DNA of 37,059 nucleotides, from NCBI GenBank assembly GCA_002796835.1, contig LUGL01000054.1:21875-58933 (forward strand), written 5' to 3'. The notes below the pieces were generated by a model that searched no databases, had not been told where the DNA came from, and was given only the letters and a program-made list of their open reading frames with translations. How positions within the stretch are numbered: the stretch's first letter is position 1; the number at the start of each line of letters is the position of its first letter. Origin of the DNA: Elainella saxicola E1. GTDB taxonomy: Bacteria > Cyanobacteriota > Cyanobacteriia > Elainellales > Elainellaceae. Made by a program: the position numbers and the translations under genes. This document shows positions 15,774-23,393 of this stretch, piece by piece.

Positions 15774-17816
15774 ATGGAGAAGGGAACTTTAGTTGAATTT
15801 CGATTGCAAGGTGATACTTCTTCAGAGAAGTCGCGCCAGCCTCGGTTGGCAGTGGTCGATCGTCCAGAAGGGAAAAAGCATTGGATCGCGATCGATGAAC
15901 GGGGGCAGGCTCACACGCTTCACCCTCGACAGATCACTTATGCCATCGTAGGCCAAAACTATAAGCCTGCTGATATTCCGGCATTTTGGCAGGAGATTCA
16001 ACCCTATCTCGACCCAGCTAGCTTAGAAGTTGCCTGGGAGCTACTGGTGGAAGATGGCGAGTCGGTCGATCCAGCAGAGATGGCGCTGCTGCTTTTTTCT
16101 GAACAAAGCCCCTCGCTTTGCTATGCCGCTTACTATTTACTGTCGAGTGATCGATTTTATTTCAAGCAGAAAGGCGATCGATTTGAGCCTCGCTCTGCTT
16201 CCCAAGTCTTAGAGCTAAAGCGCCAACTTGAGCTGGAATCCCAACGTCAGCTTGAAGGGCAAGAGTTCTTAACCAGAGTCCAACGGGTTCTGGAGGGAGA
16301 GCAGGTAGAATGGCATAATAGCGATCGACCTCGCCTTGAAGCTTTAGAAAAGTTTGCTGTCTTTGGTGACGAAGCGAATCACCGTACACTTGCCCTAGAG
16401 ACTCTATCGGCTTTGGGACGATCGGAGACCGCTCAGGCCGCGTTTCAGCTTTTAGTGGATCTCAAGCTTTGGAGTCCCCACGAAAATTTGTTTTTGCGGC
16501 GTAGTCAGGTTCCCATCCAATTCTCCAGTAGGATTCTTGACATGTCTCAACGTCGCCTTTTAGAGCCGCCAGCCGATCCAGATATTAATCGGCTTGATTT
16601 GACGCATCTAAAGGTTTATACGATTGACGACGAGAGCACTCGTGAGATTGATGATGGATTGAGCGTCGAGTTTTTGGAGGATGGGCTTGAGCAGCTATGG
16701 ATCCATATCGCAGATCCAACTCGCTGGGTAATACCGGGAGATGAGCTGGACTTAGAAGCCCGTCGGCGATCGACCACGCTTTATTTACCGACGGGCATGG
16801 TGCCCATGTTTCCGCCAGAATTGGCAACCGGACCCATGAGTTTAAACCAGGGTCAGGTTTGTACGGCGCTCAGTTTCGGAGTTATTTTAGACGAAGATGG
16901 GGCGATCCTGGATTATCAAATCTATGCCAGCCTGATTAAACCCACCTATCGACTCACCTATGAAGATGTCGATGAGATGCTGGAATTGGGGATTCAAGCT
17001 GAGCCGGAACTGCATGCGATCGCGGCTTGGGCCAAACGACGGGAAAGTTGGCGACGATCGCAAGGGGCGATTAGCATCCACATGCCAGAGTCTTCCATTA
17101 AAGTTGAGGATGACGAAATCATCATTAATGTTTTAGATGATTCTCCATCCCGAACCCTCGTAGCCGAAATGATGATTTTGGCGGGTGAAGTTGCAGGACG
17201 ATATGGTGAACTGCATGGCTTGGCGTTGCCTTTCCGGGGCCAGTCGCAGCCTGAATTGCCACCTGAAGAAGAGTTGTTGAAACTGCCGCCGGGACCAGTG
17301 CGAGATTGTGCAATTCGTCGCTGTATGCCGCGCAGTGAGGTAAGTATTACGCCGAGTCGTCATGCAAGTTTGGGGTTAAACACCTACACGCAGGTGACTT
17401 CACCGATTCGCCGCTATGCGGATTTGCTAGCCCATTTTCAGCTTAAGGCCCATTTGCGGGGTGATGAACTGCCGTTTTCGATTGAGGCGACGAAAGAGCT
17501 AATTCAGGCTGTGAGTAATACGGCCTATGAAGCCACATTGGTTGAGCGACAAACCAACCGCTACTGGAGTTTGGAATATCTCCGTCGTCATTCGGCTGAA
17601 GTGTGGCAAGCCGTGATGTTGCGCTGGTTGAGGGAACATGAAAACCTTGGCTTGGTGTTGCTGGAAGATTTGGGATTAGAGATGGCAATGCGGTTTAATC
17701 GATCGGTCGAACCGGGCGATCGACTAGATGTGAAGGTGGTTTATGTCGATCCACGTCAGGATATTATCCAGTTTGCCGAATCTATTCAGTCAGTTGAATC
17801 AGCGGCAATGAACTAA
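15774..17816 (+). CDS. Ribonuclease II/R family 3'-5' exoribonuclease
   Basis: This 680-residue enzyme degrades RNA from the 3' end. The N-terminus (MEKGTLVEFRLQ) is a small OB-like domain. The catalytic RNB domain starts near residue 275: TIDDESTREIDDGLS holds the Mg2+-binding acidic residues (D285, E291, D293, D294); the position that is usually a further Asp is Glu291, a conservative change. Further RNB motifs are WIHIADPTRWV, RRSTTLYLPTGMVPMFP and the late segment YTQVTSPIRRYADLLAH. The last 60 residues (NLGLVLLEDLGLEMAM to the end) form a short S1/OB-like RNA-binding domain. The gene is 94 bases behind rpsR on the same strand, so it is likely co-transcribed. No clear Shine-Dalgarno precedes the ATG. 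Confidence 0.94.
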   Translation: MEKGTLVEFRLQGDTSSEKSRQPRLAVVDRPEGKKHWIAIDERGQAHTLHPRQITYAIVGQNYKPADIPAFWQEIQPYLDPASLEVAWELLVEDGESVDPAEMALLLFSEQSPSLCYAAYYLLSSDRFYFKQKGDRFEPRSASQVLELKRQLELESQRQLEGQEFLTRVQRVLEGEQVEWHNSDRPRLEALEKFAVFGDEANHRTLALETLSALGRSETAQAAFQLLVDLKLWSPHENLFLRRSQVPIQFSSRILDMSQRRLLEPPADPDINRLDLTHLKVYTIDDESTREIDDGLSVEFLEDGLEQLWIHIADPTRWVIPGDELDLEARRRSTTLYLPTGMVPMFPPELATGPMSLNQGQVCTALSFGVILDEDGAILDYQIYASLIKPTYRLTYEDVDEMLELGIQAEPELHAIAAWAKRRESWRRSQGAISIHMPESSIKVEDDEIIINVLDDSPSRTLVAEMMILAGEVAGRYGELHGLALPFRGQSQPELPPEEELLKLPPGPVRDCAIRRCMPRSEVSITPSRHASLGLNTYTQVTSPIRRYADLLAHFQLKAHLRGDELPFSIEATKELIQAVSNTAYEATLVERQTNRYWSLEYLRRHSAEVWQAVMLRWLREHENLGLVLLEDLGLEMAMRFNRSVEPGDRLDVKVVYVDPRQDIIQFAESIQSVESAAMN

Positions 17817-17907
17817 AGAGCTTCTGGCTACCTGCTTTGCTCGGAATAGAGGTCAATCTCAGCACCTTCCCACTGGTCGTAATTCAATTAGCTCCCAGAC
17901 CAGCAAC

Positions 17908-17927
17908 TTCTCAAAATTTGTTGAGAA
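17908..17927. repeat. Inverted repeat in the gap after the exoribonuclease
   Basis: TTCTCAA (17908-17914) and TTGAGAA (17921-17927) form a perfect 7-base inverted repeat with a 6-base loop. There is no T-tract after it, so it is not a typical intrinsic terminator. It could be an operator for the gene at 18044 or a processing site. Confidence 0.35.
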
Positions 17928-18043
17928 CTGTCCTGAAGAACAGCATAGACCTGGATCAACAATGTAGGAGCATCCCTATTTGGCTGGATGCACAGCTTGT
18001 CAATCACGGTGTTTCCTGAAGACAGTCGCGGAGTTGGACCATC

Positions 18044-19129
18044 ATGGAACATTTATCGCAGCGGAATGTGATTTCACCATTTCCTTCAGAGCGGATTGGT
18101 ATTCATAAAGATGTTCGTGGCTTGCTGGAACGGGATAAACGCCAAAAAATGGTTCGGGTCCGGTTCGCTGCCCGCAGTCAATTCACGGCGATTTTAAGCA
18201 ATACCCGACGAGATACAAACGTTAACTTAGAGATTCTGGATAGTCAAAACCGAATTGTTGCGGCTTCTCGACGACTTGCTAATAAGCCCGAGCAAATTGA
18301 TCTGGCAAAACTGGCCCCTGGCACCTATTACGTTAAACCAGTTTTAGCGCGAGGGAAATGGAGCCGTTTTCGATTACGGGTCGATACTACTCCGATCGCG
18401 GATGCAGGCAATGAGGCGAGTACAGCCCGTTTCTTGGATGTCACGGCTAACGCGCTCAGTATTGATGAATTTGTTGGAGCAGAAGACAGCAGCGATTATT
18501 ATGCTTTCCAGGTTGGCAATACGGGTTTTCCTACTGGACAACTCAAACTACAGCTAACCGGAACCAATGGCGATTTGCTAGATGGGAATGTTACTCTCAA
18601 AATCCGCGATAGCCAGCTTAAAGTTGTTAAACAGCAAACTTCAACAGGCCGGATTGGCTTCAGCTGGGATGAGCCGCTTGCTGCTGGGACTTATTTTATT
18701 CAAGTCACACCCGATCGCCCTACACTCGATCAAACGGACTATCGTCTAACCCTATCGGCAACCACCATTGCTGATTTAGCCGGAAACACACCCAATGCAG
18801 CCCAAGATGTCACGCTAGATAGTACAGATAGCCTGTTTCGCGATTTTGTCGGCACAGGAGATTTGCAAGATTACTACAAATTCACGCTACCCAAGAGCAA
18901 GTTTAATCTGCAATTGACCGGACCAAACGGCAATCTATTGAATGGAGAGGTCACCGTTCGTTTGCGAGATCAGGTGAATACAGTGCTTGAGCAAGAAACA
19001 GCAAGCAATGGAGTCGGAATTGCGATCGACAATAAAGCCCTGACAGCGGGTACTTACCTGATCCAAATTTCAACCACTTCTAAGCTAGTAAACTATCAGT
19101 TGCTGATGAGCGCAGAACCGACTCCGTAA
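18044..19129 (+). CDS. Protein with three PPC-like beta-sandwich repeats
   Basis: This 361-residue protein is made of three related blocks of about 100-110 residues that look like bacterial pre-peptidase C-terminal (PPC) domains. Signs of the repeat are the closing strands LAPGTYYVKPV, LAAGTYFIQVT and LTAGTYLIQIS, and the block openings with DEFVGAEDSSDYYAFQV and RDFVGTGDLQDYYKFTL. The paired lines LQLTGTNGDLLDGNVTLKIRD and LQLTGPNGNLLNGEVTVRLRD show recent internal duplication. The N-terminus (MEHLSQRNVIS) has no signal peptide and no catalytic domain is attached, although PPC domains usually accompany secreted enzymes; non-classical export or a cytoplasmic role both remain open. No partner gene is nearby. 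Confidence 0.8.
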   Translation: MEHLSQRNVISPFPSERIGIHKDVRGLLERDKRQKMVRVRFAARSQFTAILSNTRRDTNVNLEILDSQNRIVAASRRLANKPEQIDLAKLAPGTYYVKPVLARGKWSRFRLRVDTTPIADAGNEASTARFLDVTANALSIDEFVGAEDSSDYYAFQVGNTGFPTGQLKLQLTGTNGDLLDGNVTLKIRDSQLKVVKQQTSTGRIGFSWDEPLAAGTYFIQVTPDRPTLDQTDYRLTLSATTIADLAGNTPNAAQDVTLDSTDSLFRDFVGTGDLQDYYKFTLPKSKFNLQLTGPNGNLLNGEVTVRLRDQVNTVLEQETASNGVGIAIDNKALTAGTYLIQISTTSKLVNYQLLMSAEPTP

Positions 19130-19251
19130 ACTTCAGAAGCTACAAGAGAGTACAGAAAGTCATAGAGCATATGCATTGTGGAGCTTATGCAGCCCCACAT
19201 TCCCCATCTGTTTGATGATGTTTGATCACGGGTGGTATTTAGTCGTGATAG

Positions 19252-20418
19252 CTATCTGCTGTCCGTACTTAACAGCTCAACGATCGCCCGATGTTCTGCT
19301 GGGGGATCGGTAGGCATCGTTTGGCGGGTATCTGTAATCAACCAATCCAATGCAGCTGCTTGAACATCGATCGCCGCCCCGGTTTTGTCTACACAATAGC
19401 GACCAAACACGAGCTTATCGACCAGTCTTACCCCTGCGCCCAAGCGAGAATATTCGAAGATGACGCTGTTATCGACGGTTGCGTTGCTGCAAATGTGACA
19501 GCTTGGCCCAATCATGGCAGGACCAATGATCGTTGCTCCATCTTCAATACAGGTCATTCCACCAATATAAACTGGACCTTGAATCTTAACCTTGTCCCAG
19601 TTCACTGCAACATTCAATCCAGTATAAATTCCGGGTGCTACTTCATGACCTGGAATCTCAACATTTTTTACTTTGCCAGCCAATACATCTCGGATGGCTT
19701 GCCAGTAGTCAGGAACTTTCCCAATATCAACCCACTCAAAATCCATAGCAATGCTGTAGAAGGGTGCGCCTTCCGCCACGAGTTTTGGGAAAAGTTCTCC
19801 ACCAATGTCATATTCAACACCAGGAGGAATGTATTTAAAGATCTCTGGTTCAAAAATATAAATCCCAGTGTTGATGTTAGTGCTGAGGGCTTCTTCAACG
19901 GACGGCTTTTCCTGGAAAGCTTTAATTCGCCCGTCCTCATCGGTCACAACCACCCCGTAGCTGGAAACTTCTTCTTTCGGGACAGTTTTAGTGATCACTG
20001 TTGCGATCGCCCCTTTTGCCCGATGTTGACGCACTGCTTCAGTCAAGTCGAGATCAATCAATGCATCTCCACAAAGCACGACAAACGTGTCGTCAAAGAA
20101 AGGGCTGAAATCTTGAATGCGCCGCATTCCACCCGCAGAACCAAGCGCCTCTCCCACTAGCTCACCATCTACAATCCTGCCTTCAAAGGAATAGGCAATT
20201 TGTACCCCAAAGCGCTGCCCATCCCGGAAATAGCTTTCAATTTCAGTGGCAAGATGGCTGACATTGACCATGATCTGGTCAAACCCGTGCTGCCTCAGAA
20301 GTTCCAACAGGAATTCCATGACTGGTTTTTGCAGGATTGGAATCATCGGTTTGGGAATGGTATAAGTAATCGGACGAACCCGAGTTCCTTTACCGGCTGC
20401 CAGAATCATGGCTTTCAT
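19252..20418 (-). CDS. NDP-sugar pyrophosphorylase with left-handed beta-helix domain
   Basis: This 388-residue nucleotidyltransferase makes an activated sugar from a sugar-1-phosphate and an NTP. The Rossmann-like N-terminal domain has LAAGKGTRVRP (6-16) and PKPMIPILQKP, then VLCGDALIDLDL (metal-binding Asp), FQEKP and FEWVDIGKVPDY. From about residue 255 a hexapeptide-repeat (left-handed beta-helix) region follows: VYIGGMTCIEDGATIIGPAMIGPSC and onwards. The layout fits mannose-1-phosphate guanylyltransferase-like or glucose-1-phosphate transferases; the exact NTP and sugar are not certain. GAGGAC lies about 12 bases before the ATG. A 26-codon open frame with a strong ribosome binding site ends 6 bases upstream. 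It would supply donors for glycosyltransferases such as those in this window (inference). Confidence 0.92.
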   Translation of the reverse strand: MKAMILAAGKGTRVRPITYTIPKPMIPILQKPVMEFLLELLRQHGFDQIMVNVSHLATEIESYFRDGQRFGVQIAYSFEGRIVDGELVGEALGSAGGMRRIQDFSPFFDDTFVVLCGDALIDLDLTEAVRQHRAKGAIATVITKTVPKEEVSSYGVVVTDEDGRIKAFQEKPSVEEALSTNINTGIYIFEPEIFKYIPPGVEYDIGGELFPKLVAEGAPFYSIAMDFEWVDIGKVPDYWQAIRDVLAGKVKNVEIPGHEVAPGIYTGLNVAVNWDKVKIQGPVYIGGMTCIEDGATIIGPAMIGPSCHICSNATVDNSVIFEYSRLGAGVRLVDKLVFGRYCVDKTGAAIDVQAAALDWLITDTRQTMPTDPPAEHRAIVELLSTDSR

Positions 20419-20424
20419 ACACTT

Positions 20425-20505
20425 TTAGTCCTCTACAACCTTAGCTACTGATGGTGGGCGACACCCTGAATTGAATGACGCGGATAACTCTCTCCAGTTT
20501 TTCAT
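20425..20505 (-). CDS. Possible 26-residue leader peptide upstream of the NDP-sugar synthase
   Basis: An open frame of 26 codons (MKNWRELSASF... ending VAKVVED) begins directly after GAGGAGGATT, one of the best ribosome binding sites in the window, although the spacing to the ATG is short. It ends 6 bases before the start codon of the NDP-sugar gene. Translation of it would place ribosomes at the next start and could couple the two. There is no run of one amino acid as in classical attenuation peptides. It is short enough to be chance, and I know of no family. Confidence 0.3.
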   Translation of the reverse strand: MKNWRELSASFNSGCRPPSVAKVVED

Positions 20506-20521
20506 AATCCTCCTCAAAAGA

Positions 20522-20535
20522 TCAGGCTGGCCTGA
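20522..20535 (-). terminator. Weak hairpin after scpA
   Basis: TCAGG-CTGG-CCTGA is a 5-base-pair hairpin 64 bases beyond the scpA stop. On the minus strand it is followed by only TCTTTTG, so termination would be partial and some read-through into the NDP-sugar gene is possible. Confidence 0.25.
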
Positions 20536-20598
20536 GTATTTTTGTAGAATTTACATGGAGATAAAGAAAATCATTTTGATCAAGTAATGCTTCCAAAA

Positions 20599-21471
20599 TC
20601 AGTCCGGAGGGGGAACCGCAGAAATTTCAGCTGCATCTGTCGATTCATTAGCTAGAAAGCTGCGAATCCTAAGATCTTGATAGAATTCCTGTTGTTCAAG
20701 TTCCACTTTAGACTGAGCAGATAAGAACAGGAGCGCCCAAAAAACTCCTACTCGATCGTGAATCGTTGGGGTTGGTGGTTCAGTATCGAGAACTTTCACC
20801 TTGGTAGGGCGAGATGATTTCTCTTCGGCCTGGGCAACTGACCAAAATTCCAGCAAGCTCTCAAAGTTGAGCCAGTCTTGAGCAGAGCCAAATTGCTGCC
20901 AATGATCGGCCAGAAAGGCCTCTAAAACGGCTGCGATCTCAGACAGGTTTTCTTCGTGGGCCAGTTGAGCAATGGTGCGCATTGCCTGACTGCGGGATTG
21001 AGGACGGGGTCGGCGCACCGCTGCTCGTCGTGGCTGGGGATCAGCCATTGCTGTCGCAATCAGATTGAGCTGGGCAATCAGCTCTTGCAATGTGACACGC
21101 CTGCGTTGTACCGGCGGGGCAGTCGCTCGTCTGCGGATCTGTTGCTCTAAGTTCAATAGCAAAGGGCGCTCGATGCCAACCCCATCTTCTAACAGTTCTG
21201 TTTCAGGTGGATTGGATTGGTCTGCTTCTAGGCGTGCCAGACTGTCGGCTTTCAACAACAGCAGCATAGAAGCATACAGGAAAGCCTGCCCTGACTGAGA
21301 CAGATCGGCCTCATAGGGGGCACGCCCTTCTTCACGCACCTCGGTAGGCTTCAATTTACTTAAAAAGCGATCGATCACCTCAATCACCTGGACATCCCAG
21401 GGGTCAATCTCTCCCCGCTCAGCCAGATCAATGAGCATAGCAATGGCGTTCTGAGCCAGAGAGAGAGTCAT
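20599..21471 (-). CDS. scpA: Segregation and condensation protein A (kleisin)
   Basis: ScpA is the kleisin subunit that bridges the heads of the SMC dimer in chromosome segregation. The N-terminal SMC-neck-binding helix domain is recognisable: MLIDLAERGEIDPWDVQVIEVIDRFL (first 45 residues) and FLYASMLLLLKADSLARLE. The middle is variable and Arg-rich (QQIRRRATAPPVQRRRV, RRAAVRRPRPQSRSQA). The C-terminal winged-helix part that contacts the SMC cap is seen as DRVGVFWALLFLSAQSKVELEQQEFYQDLRI. The length of 290 residues is usual for cyanobacteria. It is the last gene of a minus-strand group that begins with two very small genes, the nearer ending 30 bases upstream. No scpB or smc is in the window. 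Confidence 0.93.
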   Translation of the reverse strand: MTLSLAQNAIAMLIDLAERGEIDPWDVQVIEVIDRFLSKLKPTEVREEGRAPYEADLSQSGQAFLYASMLLLLKADSLARLEADQSNPPETELLEDGVGIERPLLLNLEQQIRRRATAPPVQRRRVTLQELIAQLNLIATAMADPQPRRAAVRRPRPQSRSQAMRTIAQLAHEENLSEIAAVLEAFLADHWQQFGSAQDWLNFESLLEFWSVAQAEEKSSRPTKVKVLDTEPPTPTIHDRVGVFWALLFLSAQSKVELEQQEFYQDLRIRSFLANESTDAAEISAVPPPD

Positions 21472-21501
21472 GGCATGGGGAAGGTCGGCAACGAGGGACT
21501 A

Positions 21502-21618
21502 TTATTTGATACTAACGCGAATAAAATAAATTGCTGCCAGGAGAATTAAACCTAGCAGACTGAAGGGAACCCAGAGGCTCCAAAGACTTAAGGGATTGAA
21601 AAACGCCGACCCATCCAT
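21502..21618 (-). CDS. 38-residue single-pass membrane protein, translationally coupled
   Basis: This tiny gene encodes a 38-residue protein starting MDGSAFFNPLSLW, with one strong membrane helix (about residues 12-34, WVPFSLLGLILLAAIYFI) and a short basic end (RVSIK). Its ATG overlaps the TGA of the preceding 70-residue gene as TGATG, the classic sign of translational coupling, and scpA begins 30 bases after its stop. I compared it from memory with small photosystem and cytochrome b6f subunits (PsaM, PsaX, PsbX, PsbY, PsbN, Psb30, PetL, PetM, PetN) and it fits none. The coupling and the clean helix make it more than a chance frame. Function unknown. Confidence 0.65.
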   Translation of the reverse strand: MDGSAFFNPLSLWSLWVPFSLLGLILLAAIYFIRVSIK

Positions 21619-21830
21619 CAAGTCGATTTGAATTTAGGCACTTGTCGCTGCTTTTGCACCATCGCCTGCAAGCGTTCTAAAGGGTATTCTGCAATAAAGC
21701 TTTCCCATCGCTTGGCATGTCCTGCAGCATTGTAAACGTATAATACACCGCCGATCGTTCGACTGGAAGTAATCAGATCAAGCGCTCTGGCTAAGTTTAA
21801 GCATTGAGTGAACTCGTTCGGAGTGAGCAT
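21618..21830 (-). CDS. 70-residue uncharacterised protein upstream of scpA
   Basis: The protein (MLTPNEFTQCLNLARALDL...) is predicted soluble. It has a helical N-terminus, a short beta element (TIGGVLYVYNAAG) and a second helix with KRWESFIAEYPLERLQAMVQKQ, ending in a basic tail. I do not recognise the family. It is probably the first gene of a three-gene unit with the 38-residue membrane protein (overlapping by one base) and scpA. No clear Shine-Dalgarno stands before the ATG. Confidence 0.65.
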   Translation of the reverse strand: MLTPNEFTQCLNLARALDLITSSRTIGGVLYVYNAAGHAKRWESFIAEYPLERLQAMVQKQRQVPKFKST

Positions 21831-21927
21831 TTTTGCAAGGGGTATCTAAATTTTAAATAGGTAAAAGAAAAATGAGCCTGCCAGAACACAGTAGAGGCGG
21901 CAGATACTCTGCAACCATAAATCAAGT

Positions 21928-22155
21928 ATGCAATCGAGCTACATCAGCTCTTTGGATAAAAGGCGCTTTGGGAGAAGGCGCGAACCTGGTGTTTGCTCGA
22001 ACTGCCCTGATTCTAAAGTAACTAGATTTTGCCATGTTTGCCGAGATTTGATTGCTAAGTTAGTTAACGCAAATTTTCCTCAAGTAAACTTTGGTGGTCT
22101 AGATCTTCGGACAGCAGTCCCTCGAGGTTTGCTCTCGGTTGCAGCAATACTATAG
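21928..22155 (+). CDS. Doubtful 75-residue open frame with CxxC-x8-CxxC
   Basis: The frame encodes an arginine-rich N-terminus and then CSNC, eight residues, CHVC, which is zinc-ribbon spacing. There is no ribosome binding site before the ATG, no promoter-like sequence, and the C-terminal half has no visible fold. It could be a small zinc protein or chance. It is the only plus-strand coding candidate in 21831-22628. Confidence 0.25.
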   Translation: MQSSYISSLDKRRFGRRREPGVCSNCPDSKVTRFCHVCRDLIAKLVNANFPQVNFGGLDLRTAVPRGLLSVAAIL

Positions 22156-22628
22156 ATGAATTGCCTGTGATCGGTTGATAAACAGTGAGAAACTGAGAAA
22201 AATTGACATTGACGTAAAAGTGATACAGAAGTCATAACCGCACAGTGGTGGCCCGATCGCTAATTCATCAGTCAGTGTCCATAGCAGGATCGCAAGATGG
22301 GAGGAAGCTGCTGTAGCTTACCTGGAATGAAGGCGTAAAGTATTTTTGCCTAGAGCAGCCTAAAGCAAACTAAATTACATTTATGCCTTTCTAGTGATTA
22401 AAATCGATGGATTTGCCAGTCATCATTAGATCTTATCGATTCATGAATTAATGAGAGCCTGTTCCTATTTCTGTCATGAATGGCTTGTAAATTTTTGCCT
22501 TAACCCAGTAGGGTGTAGATTGGGGTTACTTTAGGTCTTCGCAACCGAAAGCCCATTTCTCACACTCTATAGGAGTGATTGGATCAATAGAGAATCGGCA
22601 TAGTTTTACCGAGGAGACGACGGACTTT
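22156..22628 (+). promoter_or_regulatory. 473-base region upstream of ado
   Basis: There is no gene here. A TTGACA stands at 22203-22208, but no good -10 box follows at the normal distance. TTGCCT (22495-22500) and TAGATT (22516-22521) are 15 bases apart and are a weak promoter candidate for ado, giving a leader of about 100 bases. CACTC-TATAG-GAGTG is a small hairpin about 50 bases before the ado start. GAGGAG, about 12 bases before the ATG, is a plausible ribosome binding site. Nothing else is clear. Confidence 0.3.
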
Positions 22629-23324
22629 ATGCAGCAGCTTGAAATCAGCCCTGATATTGATTTTCACAGCGAAACTTACAAAGACGCCTACAGTCGCATT
22701 AATGCGATCGTCATTGAGGGCGAGTTAGAGGCCAATGCGAATTACCAGAAGCTAGCGGAATTGCTGCCAGATCAGGCCGAGCAGCTCCAGAGCCTCGCCA
22801 AAATGGAAAGTCGCCATATGAAAGGATTCCAGGCTTGTGGCCGGAACTTGAGCGTCACGCCAGACATGGAGTTTGCCCGTCAGTTTTTTGCAGATTTGCA
22901 TAACAACTTTCAAGAGGCTGCCGCTGCTGGGAAGATTGTCACCTGTCTGCTGATTCAGTCGCTCATCATTGAGTGCTTTGCAATTTCGGCCTACAACATT
23001 TATATTCCGGTTGCGGACGATTTCGCTCGCAAGATCACCGAAGGCGTGGTCAAAGATGAGTACATGCACCTCAATTTTGGCGAAGAATGGCTAAAAGCCA
23101 ACTTTGAGACCTCTAAGGCAGAGCTAGAAGAAGCGAATAAACAGAATCTACCGATCGTTTGGCGGATGCTAAATGAAGTAGCAGACGATGCTCGTAAACT
23201 TGCCATGGAAAAAGAAGCGCTGGTCGAAGACTTCATGATCAGTTACGGTGAAGCACTGAGCAACATTGGCTTCGGTCCGCGTGACATTATGCGGATGTCG
23301 GCCCATGGTTTGGCGGCTGCCTAG
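22629..23324 (+). CDS. ado: Aldehyde-deformylating oxygenase (alkane synthesis)
   Basis: ADO converts fatty aldehydes to alkanes (mainly C15/C17) plus formate, using O2 and a di-iron centre; it is essentially a cyanobacterial enzyme. The ATG at 22629 gives 231 residues, the standard length. All six metal ligands are at their usual numbers: E32 (IEGELEAN), E60 and H63 (KMESRHMKG), E115 (SLIIECFA), E144 and H147 (KDEYMHLNF). The C-terminus [25 protein letters not shown] is typical. A longer frame from a GTG at 22575 adds residues absent from known ADOs. A strong terminator follows, then a convergent alpha-mannosidase. The acyl-ACP reductase gene (aar), which normally lies next to ado and supplies the aldehyde, is not adjacent and not anywhere in this window. 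Confidence 0.97.
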   Translation: MQQLEISPDIDFHSETYKDAYSRINAIVIEGELEANANYQKLAELLPDQAEQLQSLAKMESRHMKGFQACGRNLSVTPDMEFARQFFADLHNNFQEAAAAGKIVTCLLIQSLIIECFAISAYNIYIPVADDFARKITEGVVKDEYMHLNFGEEWLKANFETSKAELEEANKQNLPIVWRMLNEVADDARKLAMEKEALVEDFMISYGEALSNIGFGPRDIMRMSAHGLAAA

Positions 23325-23363
23325 GCCGATTTTGGATTTCGAAAGCTAATCAAAAAGGATTAG

Positions 23364-23388
23364 GGGTACTGCGACAGTACCCTTTTTT
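23364..23388 (+). terminator. Intrinsic terminator of ado
   Basis: GGGTACTG (23364-23371) pairs perfectly with CAGTACCC (23375-23382) across a 3-base loop, followed directly by six T. It is 40 bases after the ado stop and shows that ado is transcribed as the last, probably the only, gene of its unit. Confidence 0.93.
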
Positions 23389-23393
23389 ATGCG

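Noticed and set aside
19291-20160. A 289-codon open frame on the plus strand opposite the NDP-sugar synthase
   Set aside because: It lies entirely inside a clearly conserved gene on the other strand, its translation has no recognisable motif and is rich in Cys, His and Asn as expected for an antisense shadow.
21502-21618. The 38-residue membrane protein as a photosystem or cytochrome b6f small subunit
   Set aside because: Length and topology fit, but the sequence does not resemble PsaM, PsaX, PsbX, PsbY, PsbN, Psb30, PetL, PetM or PetN as I know them.
22203-22208. TTGACA as the ado promoter
   Set aside because: There is no acceptable -10 box at 16-18 bases and it lies over 400 bases from the start codon.
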